From Lophium mytilinum (lineage: Eukaryota; Ascomycota; Dothideomycetes; Mytilinidiales; Mytilinidiaceae), in NCBI GenBank assembly GCA_010093605.1, contig MU004188.1, positions 196,341-260,340 on the forward strand: a stretch of 64,000 nucleotides of DNA, in the 5' to 3' direction. The position numbers were made by a program, and so were the translations under genes. The notes under the pieces are model-generated. The model made no database searches, was not told the DNA's origin, and saw nothing but the letters and a program-made list of their open reading frames with translations. This document shows positions 24,068 through 35,347 of this stretch, one piece after another. Numbering within the stretch: the stretch's first letter is position 1; every line of letters starts with the position of its first letter.

Positions 24068-24888
24068 TAGCGAGCGAGCGAGCGAGAGACAGAGAATAGG
24101 TAGGAATAGCTAGTATGAGAGATACTTGACTTACAAAAGATAGCCGGTCTGACTGTGAGCAATGGTGATACTGTGATAATTCTCTTGCGAAGCTACCCTT
24201 CGCCCTATTACGCTACTCAGGTGCACAAGTTGCCCTTCCGCTACATCGCTCAAAGCTGCCTCCGCCAGTGCCTTGAGTAGATATAAGATAAGGCTTTCCT
24301 TACGTTTGCTCCTCCTTTAGCAAACTTTCAGATCTAATATTAGCACTCAATATTACTTATTCTCAGCAAGATATGCAATATCATGACCCACCTCTGCCAT
24401 ATTCAAGTACTGCACCACCTGCCCATTATTTAGGCAGCACTATGACCAAACGCCGCCGTTCTCCATCCCTAGGGTATACTTGACCCTCGACGCGCTTCGA
24501 CGCCGGGAGGAAAAGCGGGAGGCGGAGGGAGAGGGGGGAGCGGCATATGGGGAGCTGGCGGGGACTGTTCGATTGAATTGGAGATTGCAACATACTTGAG
24601 GCAAGATAATGACAATATGAATAGCGTAGAATAGTACGTACGGGGCCTGAAGTCCAGAATCAGCGACTGAAATCAAGAAACTGAGCACTCCGAGGTGTGA
24701 GTACCAACAACGAATGTCCGTTCACCTTCCTTCCGGGTAGTAGCTGGCATATCGCCAGATCACCCGACGTTGGCGTGTACCACACCTCTCCCAGATAAAT
24801 TGCCTCTTCTTCTTGCTTCTCCTGCTTCCTTACCTAATCCTAAAACTCACTTCAAATCCAAATATATAATAACCTTGCCATAGCCGAT
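24068..24888. other. Intergenic between copies F and G, with a possible relic
   Basis: Holds a TATAAG at 24282-24287 and the possible family relic at 24373-24599. Nothing else can be supported. Confidence 0.45.
24373..24599 (+). pseudogene. Possible relic of the small Cys-rich family
   Basis: A TATA-like box 91 bp upstream, an ATG at 24373 and, in another frame, IFKYCTTCPLF followed by a long open stretch (TLDALRRREEKREAEGE) ending at a TGA at 24597-24599. Position and the CxxC fit a decayed member, but the start and the CxxC are not in one frame and the C-terminal cysteines are absent. Confidence 0.25.
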
Positions 24889-25191
24889 ATGTGTTTCCAA
24901 AGCACCCTAACCTGCCGAAACTGCGGTAGTGTCCGAACCACGCGCATCGCATGCGACCTTTTCAAGCTGAGCCAACCTTGGTTCCTCCCCTCTTCTACTG
25001 AGGGCGGGGAGTTATTCTCGGTGCGTTTACCTCCTGAAGCGCCCCCGTGTTCTTACACGGAAAACGAGGATTTAAGAAGATGGAGCTGTGAAGAGTGCCG
25101 AGACGGTGGGGTGCGTGCAGGCCAGGCGCTGCGGCCGATCTGGAACATCAGTAGGGGCGTAAGAGAGTGGTGGAAGAGGGAATGGAGGTGA
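24889..25191 (+). CDS. Small Cys-rich family, copy G (100 aa)
   Basis: Begins MCFQSTLTCRNCGSVRTTRI, then ACDLF, PEAPPCSYTE and SCEECRDGG: the full family pattern. The tail is longer and basic/aromatic (VREWWKREWR). No signal peptide or membrane segment. Last of the four rightward members (D, E, F, G). Confidence 0.7.
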   Translation: MCFQSTLTCRNCGSVRTTRIACDLFKLSQPWFLPSSTEGGELFSVRLPPEAPPCSYTENEDLRRWSCEECRDGGVRAGQALRPIWNISRGVREWWKREWR

Positions 25192-25446
25192 AAAGTTAGA
25201 AGGATGGAGCGAAGGAAATGAATGGGCGGTGTTAATAGCATGATTAGCGGAGGGAGATCCATGTATATCCGCTTCTTGAAGGTTGTCGAAGTTTTCCAAA
25301 CGTCTAAAAGCGGTTTTTGGTGTCATAGCTACTCATACTGTTAACTTGCTAGGCTGTTCTCGACGGTGGCGTTCGGGATCCCGTTGAAAAGGAAAGATTG
25401 TTAATGAGTAGAGCCGCTTCTATCACACCTCGAGCTGGGCCAATGT

Positions 25447-26551
25447 CTAGTAAGTGGAAGGGAACACACCCAGCCTACCGCCATCCGTCACTTGCACCGT
25501 GCCATTGATGTATGCACCCCCTTTACCAACTAAGAAGAGTATCAAGCCCGCTAAGTCCGTCTCGCTGCCCATCCTTCCGGCGGGAAGCTCACTGGGAGGA
25601 AACGCTGTCGCCATCTTCGTCGTCATGTCACTAGGGTACGCTGCGATCGGCCACTCTATCAGCATCCACTCTCACGAGACAACATGATACGAAATCACTC
25701 ACGCCCTGGTGCAACAACATTGCTCCTAATGCCCCACTCTGCGAACATCGTAGCCATCATCTTGCCCAGATGCGCGGCCGCCGCCTTGCTCGCATTGTAG
25801 GCCAGTCCGGCCGTGGCCTTCCTCATGAAACTGCCCACGCTCGCGATCGTGATAATGTGCGCCAGTCTCTGATCATCTCCATCCACCTTAGCCTGGGGAT
25901 CCTCCTCCTTCTTTGAAAGCGTCTGAGTCCTCGCGCGAGTGAGCTTCCCTGTTTCCCATCCCCGGCGTCGGTTGGCGGCCTCGAGGAGCGGTAGGAAGGC
26001 CGCCGACACCCCAATCACAGACGACGTGTTTGTCGCCATCGTGGTCTCCCACAGGTCCCAGTCTCGCAGCATGACATCTCGCAAGCCCTCAATACTGTCT
26101 TGCTCGTAGAAGTCTAAGTGCTTAGGACCAATCATGCCGGCGCTGTTGACTAGCACATCGACATATCCATCAGTCGACTCTACCTGCGCCACTGCGGCCT
26201 TGATGGAACCCGGAGATGTGATATCACACGGGACGGGCACAATCGTAGCGACGTCATCGGAAGTAGCTCGAGGCGCGGCCGGGGAGCTTGTGAGCGTTTT
26301 CACAGCCTCGTCCAGGACTTCGCGACGGCGACCGAGGAGGTATATGCGTTTTGCGCCATTCTGGTGAAGGGCGGCTGCGATTGCGAGGCCAATTCCTGGT
26401 TGTGAGGTTAGAATTGATGTGTACGAGAGTGGGGTGGTGGGGCAGCTGTGAAGATGAGAGAATACGAACCACTACCGCCGCCTGTAATTACCACGACAAG
26501 TCTTTCGGCGGAGAAAAGGTTGGAAGGGTTAACTGGTTTGTGGAAATCCAT
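25447..26551 (-). CDS. Short-chain dehydrogenase/reductase (classical SDR)
   Basis: NAD(P)-dependent oxidoreductase of unknown substrate, 322 aa. Three exons: 26551-26470, 26395-25703 and 25640-25447; introns of 74 and 62 nt restore the motifs. The cofactor motif TGGGSGIG (about 23-30) is split by intron 1. NSAG, a SVGSF serine region, the catalytic YNASK and the PG motif are present. The C-terminal VTDGGRLGV is typical of classical SDRs. A 20-30 residue insertion between NSAG and the catalytic Ser (rich in Lys/Asp/Gln) is longer than usual. No clear partner genes. Confidence 0.88.
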
Positions 26552-27206
26552 GGTGTTGATGTTTGATGTTCGTGGTGCTATAACAGGAGAAGTGAGCTTC
26601 AGGTACCAATTACTTGTTTAGGGCATTGGAGAGACGGAGAACGCTTAGCAAGCACAAAGTTTTCCACAAACCTTTAATTCTATCGTAATGCTAGTTGAGG
26701 TGGCTTGGTGAGCTTGGATTATGTTGAAAGTGACCGATGCACGTTCCTTACAGGTCTCTCATATGGGTCTACGCTCTAAGAATACGTAGTGGTGGACGTG
26801 TGGAGACACTTAGGGAGTCTCCACATAATTATCGGTGTCGTCAGACTAAGCTTCGATTGCTGTCTAGTGCTTCATAAATGTGAATGTAAGTGCAGACTTA
26901 GATTGATTCGAGAATAATGACAAAACCACATGAGTTTATGCTTTGACTCTGTCCTTTTCGATTCCCTATGTTTATCGTCCCTAGACACAGCTAGGAATTG
27001 GTATTATTTCCTTTGGAAGTCATCTTGCTATAACTTATAATGCAGTAGTAAAAGGAAACACCCTAAGCATCAGACCGCTGATCCCGGCCTTAGCCATATC
27101 CCAATAGTACAGCCAGGCTTGATGCCTTTTCTATGCTTGCTTCCGATAGCCCATACGCCTTTTCGACTGAGCACGCCCATAGCTAGTGTTTTACCCATAA
27201 TTATTA
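26552..27206. other. Intergenic: SDR promoter and 3' flank of iec1
   Basis: AT-rich, no coding sequence. Contains the hairpin at 26799-26825. Confidence 0.5.
26799..26825. repeat. 9-bp hairpin
   Basis: TGTGGAGAC at 26799-26807 is the exact reverse complement of 26817-26825, leaving a 9-nt loop. It lies about 250 bp upstream of the SDR start. It is not followed by a T run, so it is not a terminator; it could be a protein-binding palindrome or chance. Confidence 0.5.
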
Positions 27207-28612
27207 TCACAGAGCCCCCTCCTGAGCCGTTTCCGGAACCCTCTCCTGGGCAACAGTCGTGTCTTCATGCTCATGCCACTCAGGGCCGTTGGGAGCATAC
27301 GCATTTGTAGGCTCCGGCTTCACCTCGCCGCCTTCTTTCTGCTTCCGTAGAAGTGACTCTTCTCGCCACCACGGCGTCTTGCCCTCGTATTCAAGAAGGG
27401 AGCTCGGGTCAACGTCTTCCATTATCATCTTCTTGACCCTGTCTTGGTCTTCTGCTTCAACATCTGTCCCCTTGTGAAGACCACGCGCAAGCTCGGCTTC
27501 CATTAAGTTCTCGAGGAGAAGCTCTTTTGCAACCCATTCATCCTTACGCTTCTTTTCCAAGATTTCAGCCTCAGCCTTCAGCTCTTCGGCTTCCTGTTGT
27601 GCCCAGAACAGCTGTCGTCGAAGTAGGCGAAAGAGCTCTGGCGCAGGGAGAGCAAGCTCAGAAGGTGTGAATTGAATGTCGGGTGGAAAGTTCACCAAGG
27701 GTGGTCCGTTTGGTGACGCAGGATCATTCGTGTATATGATGTTGTTGTGCACATACTCGTATTCGGGATTCGTCGCGCCGGATGCGCTAGGAGGCGGGTG
27801 AGATGATGGCGACGCTGGAGTTGGTGTAGATGATTTTTCGGGGCCGTTGCTCATGCCCTTGTTGAAGACAAGCTTGAGGCGCTGGAAGCGGTTTGAGGGG
27901 TTCGACGAGTGGTGCTTCGGAACAGGGTCGGAAGGTCGCAGCGCTTCGGTCTCGTGAACAGTGCGCATATGCTTCGCAAGAGCGTCAGAGCGAGTGAACG
28001 ATCGGTCGCATTCTGTGTACTGATTAGTGACGTTCCTCAAGTGTCAACCGCGCCCATCCAAGTGCCAAGGTAGCGGACTGATTGATGTGCGATCTACTCA
28101 CCAGGTAAAGTGCAGTAGAATGGCTTCTCCCGCGTGTGGCTCCTCATGTGCGCTCTTAGCGCATACCCGCTGGCGTGCGGAATCCCCTTCCTATTGCAGT
28201 CGGACCATTCGCAGGCGTACTTCTTCTGTCGCACGCCAATATGGTCCTCGTGAAGATGATCAACCAGCCTGTCCATGTTCCCTAAGTCTCCTGCTTCACA
28301 GCCCTCCCACTTGCAGTAAGTGATTTGCTCCTGGCCGTAGTCATCCTCGCCGATCATATGGCTTGGGTGGGTTGGCGACGCTGGCACGCTCCCGTCGGTG
28401 TCTTCTGAAAGGTCGGCATCGTCGTAGCCCGGATGGTGCGCAGCTGGGGGGTCTGAGGTTGCGCGTCTAGCATCGCCGGTCACTCGCTGTCGCTTTTTCG
28501 GGGGTCCGCTGCGGTCGTGGTCGTGGGAATCGAAACTCAGTCGCCGGCCCTTGACGTCTTCAGGGAAATCGTCAGACGCGTAGTCTGATAGAACTGATCC
28601 GGGCGACTCCAT
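27207..28612 (-). CDS. iec1: C2H2 zinc-finger subunit of the INO80 complex (Iec1-like)
   Basis: Nuclear protein of 438 aa resembling Iec1, the zinc-finger subunit of the INO80 chromatin remodeller in fission yeast and filamentous fungi. Two exons, 28612-28102 and 28012-27207, with an 89-nt intron (GTGAGT...ACAG) that joins the third finger. Features: acidic N-terminus MESPGSVLSDYASDDFPEDV, a KKRQR nuclear signal near 39-43, and three consecutive C2H2 fingers between about 100 and 190 (CKWEGC, CEWSDC, CTLPECDRSFTRSDALAKHM). A Pro/Ser linker and a long coiled coil follow (about 300-370). An ATG at 28705 would add 31 hydrophobic residues not expected in this family, so 28612 was preferred. Confidence 0.8.
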
Positions 28613-29017
28613 TGCGAGCTGGTGAGAGTGGCAGAGAGATGTGAGGAGAGCAAGGATCGGGATAGACGCGATGGCGTTGAGTAGTTCAAAAGGCTTGGCA
28701 TGCACTCTTAGCGTGCATAATCATTCACAATTCTGGTGAAGTATGGAATAACACCTGCACCGCCGATGCTGCCAGGCTGTTGACAAGTCATATTGGACAA
28801 TTGCGAAGACTGAATACTATGATACGCCGAGACCGCTTACAAATATAGTATATTTATCTACGGCGCGCAGGTCTACATAAAGTCGGAGTGCCAGCTATTC
28901 TACATTGCATAATCCAATCCTTCCTCTCAGCTTTTCCTTCCACCACGGCGCCTCTTCGACTGTGCTCACGACGAACCCGAACTTCTTCCAACGAAGCTTT
29001 AGGAAATCCTCGGCGTA
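28613..29017. other. Intergenic, iec1 promoter
   Basis: 405 bp between the stop of the NmrA-like gene and the start of iec1; no coding feature. Confidence 0.5.
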
Positions 29018-29817
29018 TCAAAATCTCTCTGTTTTCGCCTTTAGCAATTCTCGTCCCTTTTCACGCATTTGCTTATTGTATATTAGCCCTTCCTCTTCCT
29101 TTCCCATCGCTATCAATTCAGCAATGTAAGCGCTGAACTCATCACAGTCGATCACCAAGTCACCAAATAGCATTGACAACAGACTCCGTCCAAACATGCC
29201 TGGAGTGATGAATCCTCCAGGCTTGACAACGAACGCCTGCCAAGTATCCTTATACTCTTTTGCGAACTCGAGACACACGGTTTCAGTACGGCCCTGGAAA
29301 CATGTGAGCCCTTTGGAAACAATATGTGAAAGAGGCAAATTTACTTTCATCTTTCTTGCTCCGTCGAGAAACCAAAGCCATGCGTCCTGATCTTGCACAA
29401 CAAACTTTCCGCTCAGAAAAACATATCTGAATCGAGTCGTGCGTGACTGTGCTTCGCGAGCTTTCAGCATAGCCATCTGGAACTCCAGTGGCCAAACAAA
29501 GTTCGGCCCTGACGATGCATCGTTGGTACCCATTGCCCTATAGAACCAGTAAGCGCTTCTCGCGTGCCTTTCAGAAGTAGGTCGTAAGCTTACCAGAACA
29601 TCGCATCGGCATCCTGGATACTCTCCATGATGTCTTGGCTCCAGTTGCTGAAGTCCTTCACGATCACATTCTTGAACTTGTAATTGTTGGGAAGCGGCTC
29701 GCTGGGTATGTCTCGTCGAGATAGCGCTACGACTGAGGTAATACCTGGGTGCTGGAGAAATTGCGCGAGAGCCTCGCGCCCAATCTTGCCTGTGGCGCCG
29801 GTGATGAGGACCTTCAT
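29018..29817 (-). CDS. NAD(P)-binding NmrA/atypical SDR-like protein
   Basis: Rossmann-fold protein starting MKVLITGATGKIGREAL, the GxxGxxG nucleotide-binding loop of extended or atypical SDRs and NmrA-like regulators. Exons 29817-29594 and from 29537 on, joined by a 56-nt intron. A second, in-frame 51-nt intron (29344-29294, GTAAAT...CCAG) is likely, because removing it gives ARKMKGRTET, the usual -R-KG--E- helix of the family; if retained the frame stays open. The product is about 230 aa, ending LLKAKTERF. No catalytic YxxxK is obvious, so enzymatic activity is uncertain. It lies head to tail with the aldo-keto reductase gene. Confidence 0.8.
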
Positions 29818-30706
29818 GGTGGGAAGATATGAGTTTCTCTGAGAATATGGAGGTCTAGTAGTGTGTGTCCAATGGTGCCTGATATAGTTGATTGCCCTTC
29901 TCCTCTTGTTCCGAACTATTCGTCCGGTAACACCAATTAAACCTGTCTATCGAACGAAGAAGTGTCCGCGCCGGGGTTCTTCAGTCTCCGTGTGGAATAC
30001 TCTACAAGTGGTGTGTAGCTAATGATTGCTTGATATAACCAGGAGTGCTGTTCTTTTGGGTCGAACTGTTCGATTGGCGATAATAGCAATTGTCATACGC
30101 GGACTATTGAAGAGATCTAAAAGCATTCGTCCACCGAGGGCGCAACTATAGTGGCACGTGATTGCTCCAATCGGAATTGTACGACGATAAGCACGGAAGA
30201 ACCATAACGCCGATAAGCGGCTTGGCGGTCAGCTCAAACATTGCAGCTGCTGCAGAGACTGTCCTCCAACACAGTTCACACTTTCCTCATATTACTAGAG
30301 GCCTCCTAGCACACCATGGAATTCCGGTGAGCGACAGCTTTGGTACGCCTGATAGCTATCCAGGCTACTCAATGGTATTAGACTGCTGCGCGAAAACGTG
30401 TGGGCCATGCCTGCTTCATTCCTACATCCAAATTCTCCACGCAGACACCCACCACCACTACAACTAACCCCACATATGGTAAGCTACGCAATCACTCCTT
30501 ATTCACTCTATTGTGATGAACAAAATAGAGTTCTGCAATGCCAACGGTTTTGCTTTTGCGAAGCCGAATGCGGATAGACCTAAAACTACACTTGATCTGA
30601 TATTTCCACACCCTCCACAGCTTATCTCACGTACCATACAATTTAAGAAGCTAACTCGATCGCTTTCAGTAGTACCTGCTCACCCAAAGTGAAAACCTCC
30701 CCCCTC
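29818..30706. other. Intergenic, no gene seen
   Basis: 889 bp between two leftward genes. A 101-codon plus-strand frame (30162-30467) has no family features or credible context and is not called. Confidence 0.5.
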
Positions 30707-31837
30707 CTACATATCAAGATGGGCGGTGCCTGCGTCTGGGTACCGGCCACCCTTCACCGCAACCTTCTTAAGGACATCATCAATAGCAGCCACATCCTCC
30801 TTGCTCAAGGAGATAGGGTTCATGTTCTCGTTGATGCGCTCCTCAGTAGTAGCTCCGGGAATAGGAATGATAACGGGATAGCCATCTTGTCCGCTCTTCG
30901 CCAGAATCCAAGAAATTGCAATTTGAGCCGGCGTGACGCTTTTCTGCTTCGCAATACTCTCTACCTCCCTGACCAACTTCAGGTTCTCATCGAAGACATC
31001 AGGCTGGAATCTCGGGAAATGTCTAAGCATCGAGTCCGCGGGAAGATCGTCAAAGGACTTGATCTGCCCCGTCTAAAGACACTGTTAGCGACCTCCTCTC
31101 CTAGATAATATAGAATAGTAGAAGACCATACCAAAAAACCTCTCCCAAGTGGCGAATACGCGATAACCGGGATATCATTCTCCTTACACGCCTCCGCCAC
31201 CCCATTCTCCAACAACTCCGTCGACCACAGCGAAAACTCCACCTCCACCGCCGCAATCCTCTGCACCTTCGCCGCCCTCCTTATCGTCGCTGCGCTAACC
31301 TCCGTCAAGCTAATCCCCCCCAGCTTGCCCGCCTTCACATACTCCCCAATCGTCGCCACCACCTCCTCAACATCCGTCTTCCCGTCCAACCGCGCGCACT
31401 CAAACAGATCCAGCGTCTTTTTCCCGTCCAACCACCGCAAACACTCGTCGATGCTGCGCTTCACGTTCCCCGCGCTGCTGTCCGGCGCCATCTGCCCCGG
31501 GATCAAGCCGCCCTTGATCGACAGCACCACCTGTTTTGCGTCGGCGGGGTACTCCGTGAAATATTCGTTGAGCAGCTGGAGGGAGTTCCGTTCTGGGGAG
31601 CCGTAGATCTCGCCGCCGTTCCAGAAGTTCGCGCCGTGCGCGAGGGCGGCGCGCATGGCTTTGAAGGACTGGGCTTGCGAGGGTGGGCTGGCGCGCCATG
31701 TGAGACCTGTGGTGGTGTAGTTAGAATACAGTACATTTTTGACCTGTTCACTAAGAATGTTGCCGGTGCGATGTCTTACCCATGAGCCCGTAGCCCACCT
31801 GGCCTACTTCCTTGCCGACGAGCTGGGTTGTCTTCAT
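30707..31837 (-). CDS. Aldo-keto reductase, pyridoxal reductase-like (AKR8 type)
   Basis: NADPH-dependent oxidoreductase, 332 aa, three exons: 31837-31780, 31706-31132 and 31072-30707, with introns of 73 and 59 nt. Motifs: GANFWNGGEIYG (catalytic Tyr), VVLSIKGGL (catalytic Lys), DLFECARLD, AVEVEFSLWSTE, YSPLGRGFLTG and PIPGATTEERINEN (cofactor). The ECARLD and GGISLTEVSA segments are like fission-yeast pyridoxal reductase Plr1, so vitamin B6 recycling is the best guess, although this group includes many enzymes with unknown carbonyl substrates. Confidence 0.88.
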
Positions 31838-32782
31838 CTTGGTTGTGGTGTTGTGAGATAAATGCTGATATGGAGAAAAATTGGTATGGAAGAAGCTCCG
31901 GTCGAGATTAGTAGAGCTTGTGTGGGTTTCTTGCTAGTTGAATGCGTTACTGAAGTGGGGGCAGAAGATGTATTTATATGTTTTAGTTCAGCTCGATGTG
32001 CGAAGCGTTATGTCGTCACCCCCACCTCGCCGTCTCGAGTGTATTCTCCAGCTAAACACCGCCTATCTCCAGACCGTCGGCCTGACTGCCTGCCGCTGAA
32101 ATATCATCACGCCGGCACTTGGTCGGCCTTGATTGGGCGGATGTATCACGAAGGATGCGAAATAGACATTTAGATCCCCAGACTAGGTGTGTAGAGAATC
32201 TTAGGTTGGGAGCGGCGAGTCGGGAAGACCCCCTCTTTATGCAGGTACAGGGCATACGGAGTTGAAGAGGGGTTTCTCGGCCGGGTCGACATTTTACGCG
32301 CACAGAAACAACCCGGCTTTAACAGCTAATTTCGCAGTAGTTGGTAGGAAATGCTCAGAGTAGGACGGCCGGACAGGTTGGTAAGGATGCTCGGGATGCG
32401 GGTTGCGCCGCCTTTATTCATGCAGGTACAAGGGAGTGCGGAGTTGTGGGAAGGTTTCTCGACCGAGGCGAGTTCCTACGCCTACAGCGGCAGTGTTACG
32501 AATTGAGGTCATGTGTCGTAACGGCGCATTGCAGAATCGCTTAGATGATAGTTCTCTCGACCGGGTATGCATTGGACGATGCATACGGGATCATTACAGA
32601 GGTTAGCTCGCTGACCGGTATGTATCTACTACTGCGGTAATTGAATATTATTGGCTCCTCTATTAGCCTACTACCACAAAGTGGCTTTCTATTTGCATTA
32701 CATGTGTTGCCTAAGACTGTGTTCCTCGACCTCTTATGGTGGACACTCTCTCCATTGAAGACGCCCTACATCCAACCTGGGC
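31838..32782. other. Intergenic with imperfect repeats
   Basis: Between the ceramidase 3' end and the aldo-keto reductase start. No gene seen. Contains the imperfect direct repeat at 32232-32490. Confidence 0.5.
32232..32490. repeat. Imperfect direct repeat, about 60-80 bp, period near 183
   Basis: Two related stretches share CTTTAT, TGCAGGTACA, a spacer, CGGAGTTG and GGTTTCTCG-CCG: roughly 32232-32310 and 32411-32490. Similarity is patchy (insertions of 2-3 bp). A third TTCTCGACCG occurs near 32553. It may be an old duplication in promoter DNA. Confidence 0.4.
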
Positions 32783-34102
32783 CTAATTCTTCTTCTCCTG
32801 ATCTTTGGGAACATCCAGCGAGCCTTTGAGTGGCCATAAGAAGTCTTCCGCGCGGTCTGTCTTATCCGTCGTAAGATGCTCGACCAAAATCATGAAAGTG
32901 TATGCGCCTATGGCGGTCAGGCTGCTTCGATTAGCGAGGTTGACTCTTATACGTATTGGAAAGATGCAGCGCTTACATGTGCCACCAGCCATGCAACTCC
33001 AAGAAAATGCCGAAAGGCAGACCAACTTTGTGCCGAAAAGATAGGAGCATTGGGCACAGGTGCTGGTCGATGTTCCAGAGTAGGTATCCAATACCAGCAT
33101 TCGCTAAGGAAGTTAGAAGGTGTGCTAGCGGGGTGAATGGAAAGCTGAAATTCCAGGTAAGAGGGACTTACCTGCGCCAAAGTTCACAAGCTTCTTCACG
33201 CGTTTCTTCTCGTCCAAGTCCGTGATGCGAGTGTGGACTAGTTGCTTCGTCCTTATTCCAACTAGAACAATCATGATCCCGAAAGTGACAACGTGCACTA
33301 ATATCTCATCTGCGACGCAGTGATATATTGTAACCGCCGTAAGTATTGCAAGGAGACCGAGAGAACGGTTTCGGCGCGAGGTTGGGGCAACGTCAAAAGT
33401 AAAAGCGCGGTTGAGAACGAATCCGGTTGCCACAAGCATGCTTGTATCGTCGCCTGTAGATACAGACTTAGTTGAGCGAGTCTGGTGAACGATTCTGGAT
33501 GCAATCACGTGATAATGAGGAACGAAATAAAGGAGAAACGGCGCTACAGAGGACACAAGAACGCTCTTCAACTACGACCGCTCTTTGAGACTGGAAATTA
33601 GGAGATTGAAGGCTTACACATCTGACTGTGGTATTTCAAGGTCGCGTGGAAGTATGCTGAAAGGACTCCCACGCCAATGAGACCCCAGTACGGAAAGCCA
33701 AGAAACGACAAGGGGCCGTCAGGCTTCCCTCGGAGGCGACTTAGCCCATGAGCTCCATATATCACTGTATAGAATTAGGACTCGAAGGTAGGAAGGCTTC
33801 AGAGAAACCTGACGCATACCATATGAAATGTTTGTGACAGTATTCACAAATTCAGCAATGTAAGAGGTAACGATGTAATCCTATGCTAAAGTAAGTACAC
33901 CGCGAATCACACACACGAGAGCCTTTCGTTGGGTCGGTACCTCTTCGCAAAAACTACACAAACGTTAGAAATTTGCACGCGCGGAAACGCGAAAATCGGA
34001 AGCTTCGGATAGTTTTTTTACGAACTTTGCATTTGAATTTGGGGCGCCCCAATAGGGGGTTGCTGGCGGCCCAAAATAGGGCTTAGAAAATAACAGTGAC
34101 AT
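32783..34102 (-). CDS. ypc1: Alkaline ceramidase (Ypc1/Ydc1 family), with a 13-nt microexon
   Basis: ER membrane hydrolase that cleaves phyto- or dihydroceramide to a sphingoid base and fatty acid. Seven exons: 34102-34026, 33953-33941 (13 nt), 33880-33820, 33764-33618, 33453-33172, 33103-32977 and 32924-32783. Phases close to 282 aa. Diagnostic parts are YWGAPNSNANFCEEDY, SYIAEFVNTVTNISY, the metal-site motif AYFHATLKYHSQMCDDTSML and the C-terminal LHGWWH. Together these supply the conserved Ser, Asp and three His of the CREST superfamily. About seven membrane helices are expected. The first intron uses donor GTTCGT; the neighbouring GTAAAA would break the CEEDY frame. The acidic/Lys C-terminus ends KDQEKKN, a possible ER-retrieval tail. 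Confidence 0.92.
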
Positions 34103-35347
34103 GGCCTGGTCAATTCGGTGTAGGAGGAGGCACAAAGGTCCTTTGGTGTCGTGGATTGCGGCGTGTTGATGTTGTATGTACGACACTAGATCGTCATTTG
34201 AAAGACCTGAATGTTGAGCTCGGACGTAAATAGAATCGTACGGTGGCCGGGTCCGGCATCAACCGTGGGATAGGGTTAGCGCCATACGAGGCTTCCATAC
34301 AAATCTACCACGTGGAAAGAGCGGTCTGCGTGCTAAGAACTATTGCATAGTCTAATCATTGCAGCAAGAGGTACAGAAGGAAGGATTTGGGTAGGAGCAT
34401 CATGCATGTTCTCGAGCGGAGGTCCGTGCACAGAATTGAAGCACAACACGAAAGCCATCGCTAGATTGCAAGAAAAGTGCACTGCAACGATACAAGGCAA
34501 TTAGGTAATCGCTGAACGTGTTTAAGTGGTCTCAAGTAGAGGTAAGCGGTCCAGTCTCTAACGATTCACATTATGTCGTTGTGCGTATTCTTAGGAAGAC
34601 TTGCCATCAGTACGTGCTCTTAACCTTTAATCCCTCAAGAACATATCTCTCAAGACTCACGCGTTATCTTGGTCCTAAAAAGGATAAAGATGTCAGTAAT
34701 AGATTTGCTACAATTCTGATGATCGGGAGAAGTCGCGAACTAAGAAGCTGAGGCTTCCATCACGTGCACCCTTTCAGGTGTCATCTCATCTGAAGACTCC
34801 AAGATTCCTTCAACGACACCATCGCTGATCTACGAGGATATATTGATCCGCCAATTACAATTACCACATCCCAGGCTTCATTCGACTACCCCCCGACCCA
34901 GTAGACACAGGCGCATAGCTGCCACCGGATAATCTCCCGACAACGTTCAATTTGTTCTGTTTACCTCGTCTAAAGTTGTCAAGCGTCAATCAAGAATGAT
35001 GACTAGAATGCTCTATCTAGTGTTGATACCTAGGTCAAGTGGTATATTAATTACCATACCTCACTTCATGGTGTCGTTCCATTTTCTGCAGCACGATAGA
35101 TCTTTTCCTATACAACTAGGTAGTGTGAGAGGCCCACTTAATGCCCCACACACTGGAGTGGCTCGTTGTGTATGTACAATGGTAGACCATAGAGTTGTCT
35201 ACACAGCCCACGTTTCCGCCCTGCTCATCTCATCGCGTACGGTAACCCTATGCCCCCTACTGACATGCCCTTGTTTCTCCTATCGTCCGAAGACTTCTCT
35301 CCTGATCGTTGTCCACCACCCCCTACCCCAACGCCCTCCACCCCACC
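34103..35347. other. Intergenic, no gene seen
   Basis: Upstream of the ceramidase and downstream of the ankyrin protein. A 254-codon plus-strand frame overlapping its right edge is antisense to the GC-rich ankyrin gene and is a shadow. Confidence 0.5.

Noticed and set aside
30162-30467. 101-codon plus-strand frame
   Set aside because: No domain, poor start context and no introns or neighbours to support it.
25447-34102. Secondary-metabolite cluster (SDR, NmrA-like, AKR together)
   Set aside because: No backbone enzyme (PKS, NRPS, terpene cyclase) or pathway regulator; interspersed housekeeping genes (iec1, ceramidase) argue against it.
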